Below are positions 27,006 through 36,139 of a DNA stretch of 64,000 nt, one piece after another; positions within the stretch are counted from its first letter, which is position 1, and every line of letters begins with the position of its first letter. Both the position numbers and the translations under genes were made by a program. Origin of the DNA: Enteractinococcus fodinae. Lineage in GTDB: Bacteria > Actinomycetota > Actinomycetes > Actinomycetales > Micrococcaceae. The stretch covers positions 2,868,871 through 2,932,870 of the forward strand of contig NZ_JAVDYJ010000001.1 of assembly GCF_031458395.1 (NCBI RefSeq), given 5' to 3'. Under the pieces are notes generated by a model. The model was not told the DNA's origin and did not search any database. It worked only from the letters and a program-made list of their open reading frames with translations.

Positions 27006-27860
27006 ATGACTCTGGAAAGCACAGCTAACGTAACAGCAGAGGGCACCGCCCGCCGTATTCGAACAACCGACTGGGAAATACACTTCCATGAGGCCGGGAG
27101 CGGGCATCCGCTCATTCTTATCCACGGTTCAGCGCCAGGAACATCAGGCTGGAAGAACTTTTACCCGAACATTGAAGTCCTCTCGAAATCATTCCGAGTC
27201 TTGGCGCTCGATCTTCCTGGTTGGGGAGATTCCGACCCCGCATCCCCTGATAAAGCAAACCATGTTGAGGCTGTGCTCCAATTTATGGACGCACTACAAA
27301 TCAATCAGGCAGCGCTCGTAGGCAACTCTATGGGAGCGATGACTGCACTACGGGTTGCCTCTGAATGGCCAGACCGCGTCTCACATATCGTAGCCAGCGG
27401 CTCTGCAGGACCACTGGCTCCAAAGATATTCAGTCCCGAGGGGATGAGTGAGGGGCTTAGGGCGCTAATATCAGCCTATCAAGAGCCAAATCAACAGAAC
27501 ATGCGAGAATTCTACGACGCCATCACATTCGAGCAAGGCGTCATCTCTGAAGAAGCCGTAGCCGAACGCGCAGAAGCCGCTGCTGCGCGCGAGGATCATA
27601 GGAATAACTTTCTCGCAGGAATCAGCACGCCGGGCTATCTCCCCATGTCCACGATCGATCAAGTTTCAGCCATCACAGCACCGACACTACTGATTCATGG
27701 ACGCGATGACCGAGTGGTCCACTTCGAAAACTCGTTACAGTTATGTACGCTCATTTCCTCGGCGCGACTATATCTGATGAACCAATGCGGCCACTGCCCG
27801 CAACTCGAGTACCCCGATGAGTACAACCGAGTCGTCAAGCAGTTCATCGAGGCCTCCTAA
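27006..27860 (+). CDS. Alpha/beta hydrolase, meta-cleavage-product hydrolase-like
   Basis: A 284-residue alpha/beta hydrolase with an intact triad: nucleophile elbow GNSMGA near residue 100, Asp in HGRDDRVV and His in CGHCPQLEYP. The HGSAPGTSGWKNF oxyanion stretch and the C-terminal CGHCPQ are typical of the BphD/HsaD/MhpC group that cleaves C-C bonds in ring-fission products, though many relatives are esterases or lactonases. I choose 27006 because AGAGG lies five bases upstream; the frame opens at 26988. Its promoter region has the GTAACATGTTAC palindrome. Lactone or ester hydrolysis would suit the surrounding monooxygenases, since no extradiol dioxygenase is present. Confidence 0.85.
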   Translation: MTLESTANVTAEGTARRIRTTDWEIHFHEAGSGHPLILIHGSAPGTSGWKNFYPNIEVLSKSFRVLALDLPGWGDSDPASPDKANHVEAVLQFMDALQINQAALVGNSMGAMTALRVASEWPDRVSHIVASGSAGPLAPKIFSPEGMSEGLRALISAYQEPNQQNMREFYDAITFEQGVISEEAVAERAEAAAAREDHRNNFLAGISTPGYLPMSTIDQVSAITAPTLLIHGRDDRVVHFENSLQLCTLISSARLYLMNQCGHCPQLEYPDEYNRVVKQFIEAS

Positions 27861-27882
27861 AACACTTTCACCCTAACTGCTT

Positions 27883-27914
27883 GTAACATGTTACTTATCC
27901 CAGTAGCATGTTAC
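27883..27914. promoter_or_regulatory. Tandem operators upstream of the aldehyde dehydrogenase operon
   Basis: GTAACATGTTAC (27883-27894) and GTAGCATGTTAC (27903-27914) begin exactly 20 bases apart, about two helical turns, so two dimers could bind the same face of the DNA. They lie 134-165 bases upstream of the aldehyde dehydrogenase start. Confidence 0.65.
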
Positions 27915-28047
27915 ACGTCTCGATAGTCGTCCTCCCCTGAGAGTGCAGCCATACAATGCGAGGTCATTACGACCCCTGCTTAAGGTTTGACGGCTACTCT
28001 CAAAGTCTTTTCTGGCGCTTTTGCGTCTGCTCATCATAAGGAAAACG

Positions 28048-29532
28048 ATGGAAACCACTGATACTCTGTCCACCAGTGTCGAACTGCATCATCTCATTGC
28101 CGGGTCGTGGCGTGAGGGATCTGGCGCAACGCGAACTTCGTTAAATCCGGCACGACCCGAAGAGATCGTCGCGACGTACAGGCAGGCAGAGACCACCGAC
28201 GTCTACGATGCAATGTCGGCCGCTAGAGCTGCGGCCCGAGCATGGTCTCAAACTCCTATTCATGAACGCGGTGCTGTTCTGCTGCGAGCCGCTTCGATTA
28301 TCGAGGCCGACACAGACACTCTCGGCCTCGAACTCACCCGTGAAGAGGGTAAGACTCTGTCTGAGGGTATCGCTGAAGTCTCCCGAGCGGTACGGATTCT
28401 CCGCTATTGGGGCAACGAAGGCGACCGGATGGCCGGTGAATCTTATGCATCGCCCCGCCGTGGTGAGCGCATATTTGTCACTCGTAAGCCACTTGGGGTT
28501 GTGGGAGTGGTGACTCCTTTTAATTTCCCGATTGCTATTCCAGCTTGGAAAATCGCACCCGCACTGGTGTACGGGAACACCGTGGTGTGGAAACCTTCGT
28601 CGGATGTGCCATTGTTGGCATACCGCTTGGCTGAGGCACTCACTACTGCCGGTTTACCCGACGGTGTGCTGAACTTATTCATCGGCCCCGGGTCGCTAGG
28701 CAACGATTTGCTGGAACATCCTGAACTCGACGGGCTTACCTTCACCGGCTCAACCGAAGTCGGATTATCGTTGGCGAGCAAGGCTGCCTCCAAAGGTATC
28801 CCCATGCAAGCGGAGATGGGCGGCAAGAATGCTTCGGTGGTACTCGAAGACGCCGATCTCGACCTTGCAGTCGAGGAAGTAATAAAGGGCGCGTTTCGGT
28901 CCACCGGCCAAAAGTGCACAGCCACGTCGAGATTGATCATCGCTGAGTCCGTGGCTGACGAGTTCCTCGCGCGCCTAGTGGCACAGATCAAGGAATGGCG
29001 AGTCGGTGATCCCTCTGATCCAGCGATGCATATGGGCCCCCTCGTCTCTAGTTCTGCCGCAGCCAGGGTACGCGAAGGGATTTCTCGCGCAATCCAAGAA
29101 GGGGCGCAGGTTGTTTATAACCCAGGGGACGAACCACTCCCCCCAGTAGACAGTTACGTGGCGCCGACGGTGCTGGAGTTACCGCCTGGTGAGGCTGCGC
29201 TGGCAAACTCAGCGTGGCACCAAGAACTCTTTGGTCCGGTGCTGACAGTGCGGCGGGTCCGCGACAGTGCGGAGGCTTTCCGACTAGCTGGGGACAGTGA
29301 ATTTGGGCTCTCCTGTGCAGTTTTCTCTCAGGATATTACTCGCGTGCTCGAGGCCGTCGAGGGAATCGATGTCGGTGTGCTGCATATAAACTCTGAATCT
29401 GCCGGTTCGGAACCACACGTGCCTTTCGGCGGTGCCAAGAAGTCTGGCTACGGTCCGATGGAACAGGGGGGCGCAGCCAAGGAGTTCTTCACCCACACCA
29501 CCACGGCGTACATTAGCGGAGGCCATTCGTGA
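28048..29532 (+). CDS. NAD(P)-dependent aldehyde dehydrogenase
   Basis: A 494-residue aldehyde dehydrogenase, complete. PFNFPIAIPAWKIAPAL and TFTGSTEVG form the cofactor site; the general base is Glu in QAEMGGKN (about residue 256) and the nucleophile is Cys in STGQKCTATSR (about 290). AAGGAAAACG precedes the ATG at 28048. It oxidises an aldehyde or semialdehyde to the acid; sequence style resembles 2,5-dioxovalerate and benzaldehyde dehydrogenases, but substrate is uncertain. Its stop overlaps the start of the following FAD/Fe-S dehydrogenase by four bases (GTGA), so the two are translationally coupled and controlled by the tandem palindromes upstream. Confidence 0.92.
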   Translation: METTDTLSTSVELHHLIAGSWREGSGATRTSLNPARPEEIVATYRQAETTDVYDAMSAARAAARAWSQTPIHERGAVLLRAASIIEADTDTLGLELTREEGKTLSEGIAEVSRAVRILRYWGNEGDRMAGESYASPRRGERIFVTRKPLGVVGVVTPFNFPIAIPAWKIAPALVYGNTVVWKPSSDVPLLAYRLAEALTTAGLPDGVLNLFIGPGSLGNDLLEHPELDGLTFTGSTEVGLSLASKAASKGIPMQAEMGGKNASVVLEDADLDLAVEEVIKGAFRSTGQKCTATSRLIIAESVADEFLARLVAQIKEWRVGDPSDPAMHMGPLVSSSAAARVREGISRAIQEGAQVVYNPGDEPLPPVDSYVAPTVLELPPGEAALANSAWHQELFGPVLTVRRVRDSAEAFRLAGDSEFGLSCAVFSQDITRVLEAVEGIDVGVLHINSESAGSEPHVPFGGAKKSGYGPMEQGGAAKEFFTHTTTAYISGGHS

Positions 29533-32444
29533 CGTATTCAACGGCTGGTGATACTGAATCAATAACCAATTTATCCAGCATAACTAAAACCTCTACAGTC
29601 GACATTCGTGACCAATTCCGCACCGACCTTGCAACTCTGGGAGCGTATGTATCAGATGCGTCTGTCTTCCGGAGAACGCCCCAAGCTGTCTTTGAACCTC
29701 GGAATCTCGAGGAAGTGCGCTCCGCACTTGAGGCTGCGCGCGAGGAAGGTTGGTCGGTTACCGTACGCGGTGGTGGCACTTCAGTGGCAGGAAATGCGAT
29801 CGGGCAAGGCCTGATTATCGACACATCCCGCCACTTTAATCGCATTTTGGAGATCGACCCTGTCAATCGCACCGCGCGTGTCCAACCGGGCGTCGTCTGC
29901 GATGTACTTCGTGAGGCAGCGGGCGAATATGGTTTGACATTCGGTCCCGACCCTTCGACTCACAGTCGTTGCACAATCGGCGGAATGATCGGTAATAATG
30001 CGTGTGGTTCCCACTCTATGCAATGGGGTACCACTGCAGACAACGTCGTGGAGCTAACGATCATGCGCGCAGACGGCGAACTCGTTACCCTTGGTCATGG
30101 GACAGTCAGCGATCCTAATCTTGAAAAGCAGCTTATCGCGCTACGAGACGAAAACCTCGCGATGTTGCGTACTGAGCTGGGTCGGTTTCCCCGCCAGGTC
30201 TCCGGTTATGGTCTGCACCATCTCACACAAGAAGCCGGCTTCGACGTAGCAAAGGCGTTTGTTGGTAGCGAAGGCACTAGCGGAATTGTCGTTGAGGCAG
30301 TGGTGCGGCTCGTCGAACGGCCGGCAGCAAGCGCACTGGCAGTCATGGCTTTCGAAAGCGTCTTCGATGCCGCCGGCGCCGCACCGCTGGCCAAGCGCGC
30401 AGGCGCTTCGACCGCTGAGGGTATGGGTTCAGACCTGTTAGATGCCTTGTGGATGAGCAAAGGAGATACTGGCGCAGACGAACTGCTACCAGGCGCCCAT
30501 GGAAATCCACGTCCGGCAGGTGGCTGGTTATACTGCGAGACAACGGGAGACTCACCTGAGCAGGCAGGACAACGCGCTGCTGCCCTGGTCAGAAAGTTTG
30601 AATCGGAGTCAAGCCACCGTCTCGTGGACTCCGTCGTCGTGAGTGACCACCAAGAGGTACGGCAGCTGTGGAAAATTAGAGAATCCGCAGCGGGCCTGGT
30701 CACCAGGCTCCCTGACGGTCGTGAGGCGTGGCCATCGTGGGAAGATTCCGCTGTGCCTCCTGAAAAACTCGCGGATTACCTCAGAGATCTCTACGGGCTG
30801 CTCGATAAACACGGTCTTGAGGGCGTCCCCTTTGGCCACTTCGGTGATGGTTGTGTGCACATCCGGATCTCGTTCACTCCTGGTACCGATGCAGGCATGG
30901 CAACTTATCGGACTTTCATGGAGGAAGCCGCTGCGACGGTTGCCCGGTATGACGGATCGCTTTCTGGTGAGCACGGTGATGGTCGAGCCCGTTCGGAGCT
31001 CCTACCACTTATGTATTCACCAGATGCCTTGTCAGCTTTCACCCGCTTCAAGCAGATTTTCGATCCGACAGGCCTCTTCAATCCTGGAATACTAGTCGAT
31101 CCCGAAGCTCTCGATGACAATCTGCGGCCCGGACCAGGCCAACGGAAGAAAGAATTCATCCCGTTACATGCACTTTCACGTGATGGCGGGTCTTTGGTCA
31201 ATGCAGTCAACCGCTGCGCCGGGGTCGGGCTGTGCCGAACTGAGTCCGATGCCATGTGTCCCTCGTTCCAGATCACAGGAGATGAGGTGCATAGTACACG
31301 AGGACGAGCTCGAGTTCTTTCAGAGATGTTGCGTGGCGAAGTGTTTACTGAAGGAACTGATTCCGAGCAGGTAAAAGATGCACTCGATCTTTGCCTGTCA
31401 TGTCATGCGTGCGCGTCAGAATGTCCGGTGAACGTTGACATGGCGACATATAAATCGGAATTCCTGCATCAGCACTACCAGAAACGCCGCCGTCCAATGG
31501 CCCATTACTCCATGGGTTGGCTGCCACTTACTTCACACCTTCTACACCGAATACCCGGTGCAGCATGGTTCGCGGATAAAGCATTAAGAATCCGTCCTGT
31601 CGAGCAACTGGTGAAGCGGCTGGGAGGCATTGATCCCTCCCGGAAGATGATTAACTTCGCCTCCAGTAGCTTCCAATCACGTGCGCGACGGCGTCGTAGA
31701 AACACTCAGGTAGAACATACACGGGGAAAAGTCATTCTGTGGCCAGACAGTTTCACGAACCACTTAGATCCCGCCGTGCCTATGGACGCCCTTGAGGTTC
31801 TGGAAGCGCTTGGTTATGAGGTCACAGTCCCTCAGGGGTTCATTTGCTGTGGACTCACCTGGCACTCCACCGGTCAACTGGACACTGCACAGAAGGTCAT
31901 CACCAGAACACTCGACCAGCTAGAAGACAACCTCGACGGGGAGACCCCTGTGGTATGCCTAGAGCCTTCGTGTGCCGCAATGTTAATCGATACGGCACCA
32001 GAGTTGCTTCCTGACGACGCCCGTGCGCATTCATTAGCTCAACAAGTCGTCTCTTTCAGCGAATTCCTCACCTCCCACAAGCAGGCTGGCGGAATTTGGC
32101 CCTTTGAAAAGCTCCAAATGGACGCGCTTAGCCAGACCCACTGTCACGAACGCTCCCGGGGCGGTCATGATGCCACCTCCAGCGTCTTAGAAGACGTTGG
32201 GGTTAATGAAGAATCCATCCAGACCGGTTGTTGTGGCCTGGCTGGCAACTGGGGCTTCGAGCCTGGACACGCCCAAATGTCACGAGATCTGGGTGAGCGT
32301 GAGCTCTTCCCTCGCGTTCGGGCTGCTACGCAAGGCGAAGCTATCCTTGCAGACGGCTTCTCATGCCGGACACAAATAGAGGAAGGCACTGGAGTACGTG
32401 GCAAACACCTTGCGCAACTACTGAAGAACGCGTTGCATAGATAG
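29529..32444 (+). CDS. FAD/Fe-S D-2-hydroxyacid dehydrogenase, YdiJ type
   Basis: A 971-residue fusion. The N-terminal FAD-binding (PCMH) domain (about 40-230) contains RGGGTSVAGNA and IGNNACGSHS; an FAD-oxidase C-terminal domain follows (to about 520) with GHFGDGCVH and SGEHGDG. Next comes a ferredoxin-like region with CAGVGLC...CP (near 560) and CLSCHACASECP (near 621), then two CCG domains (near 773 and 900). This matches E. coli YdiJ, a D-2-hydroxyglutarate dehydrogenase, and related D-lactate dehydrogenases; electrons pass through Fe-S clusters to the respiratory chain. The GTG start overlaps the aldehyde dehydrogenase stop. The partner aldehyde dehydrogenase suggests that an aldehyde and a D-2-hydroxy acid are made together. 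D-lactate or glycolate cannot be excluded. Confidence 0.88.
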   Translation: MTYSTAGDTESITNLSSITKTSTVDIRDQFRTDLATLGAYVSDASVFRRTPQAVFEPRNLEEVRSALEAAREEGWSVTVRGGGTSVAGNAIGQGLIIDTSRHFNRILEIDPVNRTARVQPGVVCDVLREAAGEYGLTFGPDPSTHSRCTIGGMIGNNACGSHSMQWGTTADNVVELTIMRADGELVTLGHGTVSDPNLEKQLIALRDENLAMLRTELGRFPRQVSGYGLHHLTQEAGFDVAKAFVGSEGTSGIVVEAVVRLVERPAASALAVMAFESVFDAAGAAPLAKRAGASTAEGMGSDLLDALWMSKGDTGADELLPGAHGNPRPAGGWLYCETTGDSPEQAGQRAAALVRKFESESSHRLVDSVVVSDHQEVRQLWKIRESAAGLVTRLPDGREAWPSWEDSAVPPEKLADYLRDLYGLLDKHGLEGVPFGHFGDGCVHIRISFTPGTDAGMATYRTFMEEAAATVARYDGSLSGEHGDGRARSELLPLMYSPDALSAFTRFKQIFDPTGLFNPGILVDPEALDDNLRPGPGQRKKEFIPLHALSRDGGSLVNAVNRCAGVGLCRTESDAMCPSFQITGDEVHSTRGRARVLSEMLRGEVFTEGTDSEQVKDALDLCLSCHACASECPVNVDMATYKSEFLHQHYQKRRRPMAHYSMGWLPLTSHLLHRIPGAAWFADKALRIRPVEQLVKRLGGIDPSRKMINFASSSFQSRARRRRRNTQVEHTRGKVILWPDSFTNHLDPAVPMDALEVLEALGYEVTVPQGFICCGLTWHSTGQLDTAQKVITRTLDQLEDNLDGETPVVCLEPSCAAMLIDTAPELLPDDARAHSLAQQVVSFSEFLTSHKQAGGIWPFEKLQMDALSQTHCHERSRGGHDATSSVLEDVGVNEESIQTGCCGLAGNWGFEPGHAQMSRDLGERELFPRVRAATQGEAILADGFSCRTQIEEGTGVRGKHLAQLLKNALHR

Positions 32445-32646
32445 GCCCATAGTTTGCGAGCAATAAGAGAAGAAAGCTCTAAGTTGTCGTTCCTGGCTGA
32501 TGATCGGCATCTGTGAGGACGGGAGAATCCACTCCCGTGACGCGCATTTCAATTCCAAATGCTTCCCAGCGAAAATCTGTCTGAAAAGGTCGTTCCAACT
32601 CCACAGGCTAACCATCAGCCAGTTCCTCTGGCCATCAAGGAGGCCG

Positions 32647-33429
32647 TCACTCATCGGTCCGCGTGATTGCATTACTTCCCCGCAAGTTATTACCAGCGGT
32701 TTCTCCGCCGTCAATCACAAATGAAGCTCCGGTGACGAAGCTCGACTCTTTCGAAACTAGATAAACGATCAACGAAGACACTTCTCTCGGTTGCCCTACT
32801 CGACCCAGAGGAATCTGACCAAGTCCTCGCTGCAGATCTGCAGTTAGAGGGGTTTCGATGCTGCCCGGATGTACAAGGTTCACTCGTATCCCATGCTGCG
32901 CGAGATCTAATGCGGAACTTTTAGTAAGACCTTGCAGCGCTGACTTAGCGGTGCTATAGGCTACTAAATCCTTGAAGCCCGAGAAACCTGCAATTGAGGA
33001 AATATTTATGATCGATGCCGCTTCAGATTGTTTCAGTTGGGGCACGGCTGCTTTCATCCCATAAAACGATCCATGTAAATTTACTCCGAGTGTTTCGTGC
33101 CACCCATCGATAGTCTCTACTTCGACTGAGCCCGTCGTTCCCATCCCAGCATTGTTGACAAGTGCATCGAGACGCCCGAAACGCTCCACGGTCTTGTCTA
33201 TTGCTTCCAGCCAATTGTCATAATCACTCACATCGAGCCGGAAAAACATCGTCTCGTCTTTATCAATAATGTTGGCTAGGTCACGTCCGCCTTCTTCGTC
33301 AATGTCTGCAATGACGACAGATGCGCCTTCGCTAACAAGATGCTTTGCGTGAGCTGCGCCCATTCCTGACGCTGCACCGGAAACGAACACAACCTTACCG
33401 GCCAACCTGCCCTCTACCTTTGTCTGCAT
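32647..33429 (-). CDS. Short-chain dehydrogenase/reductase (hydroxysteroid/glucose dehydrogenase-like)
   Basis: A 260-residue classical SDR: cofactor motif SGAASGMG, Asp in IADIDEEG (NAD preference), NNAG, ISSIAG with the catalytic Ser, and YSTAK. ATG at 33429 has GGAAGG four bases upstream; the frame also contains an ATG at 33441 without a site. A C-terminal extension after VTGASFVIDGGE (about 20 polar residues) is unusual. It converges on the YdiJ-type gene, 202 bases away, and lies downstream of the broken permease on the same strand. It probably oxidises a secondary alcohol of the pathway; substrate unknown. Confidence 0.86.
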   Translation of the reverse strand: MQTKVEGRLAGKVVFVSGAASGMGAAHAKHLVSEGASVVIADIDEEGGRDLANIIDKDETMFFRLDVSDYDNWLEAIDKTVERFGRLDALVNNAGMGTTGSVEVETIDGWHETLGVNLHGSFYGMKAAVPQLKQSEAASIINISSIAGFSGFKDLVAYSTAKSALQGLTKSSALDLAQHGIRVNLVHPGSIETPLTADLQRGLGQIPLGRVGQPREVSSLIVYLVSKESSFVTGASFVIDGGETAGNNLRGSNAITRTDE

Positions 33430-33615
33430 AAAACCTTCCATTCATTATTTTCAACTCGAGCCTGAAGAGGATAAGAACTTTGGGAGACCCTGACACACTC
33501 TATTAAGTCATGTCAAGAGTGGAACGGAGCCCGAGACCCACTCAACAGTTTTCCAAGCCCGGGACCAGGCCCACTTACAACTAGCTGCATTACCGCCGAA
33601 TGGTGGGTCCGAGCA

Positions 33616-34258
33616 TCACTGCCTCGTAGGTAAGACTAACGACGTGATTGATGCAGCTCCCCCGGAAAGGAACCATCCCAGCTGAATCGCAAAGACAAAT
33701 ATCAGAAAGGTCGCAAACACGTAGTTCGTACTGCGTAAACCAAACTGGTTAGGGCGTTGAAAGAGTGGTCTATCCAGCGGTTGCGTCCGCCACGTGTAAA
33801 CAAGGCTGCGAACATACCTGCAGGTACCCCGATAAGTAGGGTGAAGCTGATCGCAAGCAGCGCTATCTGTGCCGTAAATGGAAGGCGGGTAAGCGCAATA
33901 TCCGCGATCAGAGCTCCAGACGAAAAAGAGTAGCCCATATCCAGTGTGAACACCGACGACATAATGCCAGAATTGGACGAGCAAAGGCTCTTCCAATCCC
34001 AATGCCTGGCTAGTTTGGCCCTACTTGCTCCGCAGTTGCCCCCTCGCCTGCGACCACTACAGCAGGATCACCAGGTATCAGGGGCATGATTAAGAAAGTG
34101 ATTACGATTAACAGTGCGGCCGATGAAAAATCCACCAGTGCGCACTAGCGCAAACCGTACCAGGGATGATCTCTCAGCTGGCGAGGCGGCCGCCCGCCTC
34201 CGGGAGTATGTGCAGCTTTCCCGGAGACGGCAGCCGTATCAGTGTGAAGTGAGGTCAT
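33616..34258 (-). pseudogene. Peptide-type ABC permease (DppB family), decayed
   Basis: The remains of a binding-protein-dependent transport inner-membrane protein. From an ATG at 34258 the frame gives a polar leader and soon stops. Homology resumes in a second frame (VITFLIMPLIPGDPAVVVAG, then a stop), moves to a third (ALGLEEPLLVQFWHYVVG) and back (SFSSGALIADIALTRLPFTA, then PAGMFAALFTRGG). LGL, PLxVQF, RLPxT and GxPxGMxAA are family landmarks in correct order, so several frameshifts and a stop have broken one gene. It begins ten bases after the intact binding-protein gene, as in a dpp/opp operon, and no second permease or ATPase follows. The binding protein therefore lacks its local transporter. 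Confidence 0.8.
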
Positions 34259-34267
34259 TATAGATAC

Positions 34268-35875
34268 CTACTTCGTGATACGCATCGTTTTTGACTGGAC
34301 TGTTCCGTCAACTACCTGCACACTGAAACCGTCAGCAGTAGTTGCTTGGGCAACCAGGGTACTCAGTGGAACAAGGTGTGCAGAATCGATGAGGCTCTGC
34401 TGAATTTCTTGATAAATCTCGCAGCGTTTTTCTTCGTCTGGCTCTGCTTGAGCTTGACTGAACCGTTCTAGGACCTCGTTTTTTTCACTGCCAGTACTAT
34501 TGCGTCCGCCATCTTCAGGAGCAGCGCCGGTAAATGGAGATAATCCCCCGTACATCGTGCGCGATAGATTCAACAACGCCATCACTGTCATGTCCCACGA
34601 TTCAGGCTTAGAGTCGAGCTCAGTAGCCCAGGTGGTATTATCCACATTCCGAAGCTCCACTTCCGCTCCGAGCTCACGGAGGGCTTGATCCACATAAGAG
34701 TTGCCGGCACCGTTGGGACCTACAGCTTGGGTGCCGATTTGTCGAATGACCTCACTGTCTTGCAGAACGGACTGCGATGAGTCGACATCCTGGGGAAGAA
34801 GAAGAGTGTCGTCTGTGAGTGCGCACTGGACTTCTTCTGGCACGAAACTTGCTAATAACTCGCCGTTACCGTTCGTCGCTGCCTGATTGAACGCTTCTCT
34901 GTCTAAGGCCTGAGCCACTGCCCTGCGGTTCTCCTCTTCAGCAAAGGGGGTCCCTTCGCGCTCGTTGAACATTATGAACTGGACAGCTGCGGGATACCGC
35001 TCTGTATTAAAATCATCGTTACCGTCGAACCGTTCCATCGGCTCACCAGTAATGTTGGCAATGTCTAGGGTGCCCGTGAGTAGGCCATTGGCAATGCTGT
35101 TGTAGTCGCCGTTGATCGCGTACTTGATTGTCGCGGCCGGTACGCCCTCCAACGGTGTCTCATACTCGGGCCATTCATATTCCTCACGCAGTGCGAAGTC
35201 AACTGTGACGCCAGGTTGATAATTGTCTAAGGTATAAGGTCCAGAATAAGCTCCGTCGGCTTCACCTGCTGCCAGCGCTTCCTGATCTTCCAGTCCCGCT
35301 GGACAGATGATTCCCGTTTCCGGCAGGGTAAGCCCGTAAGGCATGTCTGCCCAGGGAGTTTCTAATTCTATCGTCACAGTTCCAGCCTCATCGTCGACTG
35401 TGAGTTCCGGATCTGAGGGACCAAAAACAATGTGCTTATTTCGAGATTCGCTGATAAACGCCTCGAGCGAATCGGCGACGACTGTGGGCGTAATCTCTGT
35501 GCCATCAGAACAAGTAGCTCCCTCACGAATGGTGAACACGCCCTTTTCAGGAGTCGCTTCCCAATCACTAGCCAGATCCCCTACAAGCCCTCCTGAAGGA
35601 TCTCGTGAGACAAGAGTCCCATAGAGAAACGCATCCACTATGAATGCACTGACACCCTGAGCCTCGAGGGGGTTAAAGCTGTTCGGATCACCGTCCATTG
35701 TGGTGCGAATCGTGTCCGTAGACATCTCACCTCCGGCTGCCGCGCTATCTTCGCCAGTGGTGCAAGCGGAGAGGGTGAGGGCTAGTGCAGAGAGCCCTGC
35801 GATAGTGCTCATCAAAGGTTTTCGGTGGGCACGGCTAGTATTTGACGGTTTTGGCCTACTTAAAAGCATGTTCAT
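34268..35875 (-). CDS. ABC transporter substrate-binding protein, family 5 (peptide type)
   Basis: A 535-residue lipoprotein. After a basic N-terminus a hydrophobic segment ends in lipobox LTLSAC (Cys near residue 38). The mature part has the SBP family 5 pattern: TIRTTMDGDPNSFNPLEAQG, then FTIREGATCSDGTEITPTVV, and RRAVAQALDREAFN. The family binds oligopeptides, nickel, sugars or other solutes. The divergent amidohydrolase (36140-37345) suggests an acylated amino acid or peptide-like ligand. The downstream permease is a pseudogene. The start MNMLLSRPKP and ribosome-binding region match the truncated gene at 1-25, showing a duplicated module. Whether this copy still functions with a permease encoded elsewhere is unknown. 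Confidence 0.9.
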   Translation of the reverse strand: MNMLLSRPKPSNTSRAHRKPLMSTIAGLSALALTLSACTTGEDSAAAGGEMSTDTIRTTMDGDPNSFNPLEAQGVSAFIVDAFLYGTLVSRDPSGGLVGDLASDWEATPEKGVFTIREGATCSDGTEITPTVVADSLEAFISESRNKHIVFGPSDPELTVDDEAGTVTIELETPWADMPYGLTLPETGIICPAGLEDQEALAAGEADGAYSGPYTLDNYQPGVTVDFALREEYEWPEYETPLEGVPAATIKYAINGDYNSIANGLLTGTLDIANITGEPMERFDGNDDFNTERYPAAVQFIMFNEREGTPFAEEENRRAVAQALDREAFNQAATNGNGELLASFVPEEVQCALTDDTLLLPQDVDSSQSVLQDSEVIRQIGTQAVGPNGAGNSYVDQALRELGAEVELRNVDNTTWATELDSKPESWDMTVMALLNLSRTMYGGLSPFTGAAPEDGGRNSTGSEKNEVLERFSQAQAEPDEEKRCEIYQEIQQSLIDSAHLVPLSTLVAQATTADGFSVQVVDGTVQSKTMRITK

Positions 35876-36068
35876 GTGTCCTCGAATCCTATGTAGGGAA
35901 TTTCAAGCGTGAGTCGATAATTGGTTTGGGCCACCGTAGGCATCTGGAGGATGGGAGATGCGCGGAAGCTTCGAAGCGTCATTGATGAGGTACGCCGTAG
36001 CTATGACACGTCTGGATGAGGTAAGTGGTAACTACTCAAAAATTCGTTATGATGACAGCGAGATTACA

Positions 36069-36084
36069 AGTGACCTAGATCACT
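36069..36084. promoter_or_regulatory. Symmetric CRP/GlxR-like site upstream of amidohydrolase 2
   Basis: AGTGA-CCTAGA-TCACT is a symmetric site with central TAG, eight of ten half-site bases of TGTGA-N6-TCACA, 55-71 bases upstream of the amidohydrolase GTG. Matches this good are common by chance, so support comes mainly from symmetry and position. Confidence 0.3.
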
Positions 36085-36139
36085 GTCAAGCAACCATCCG
36101 CATCGAAGCTCATTTATCTTCACTCAGAATGGAGTATCC

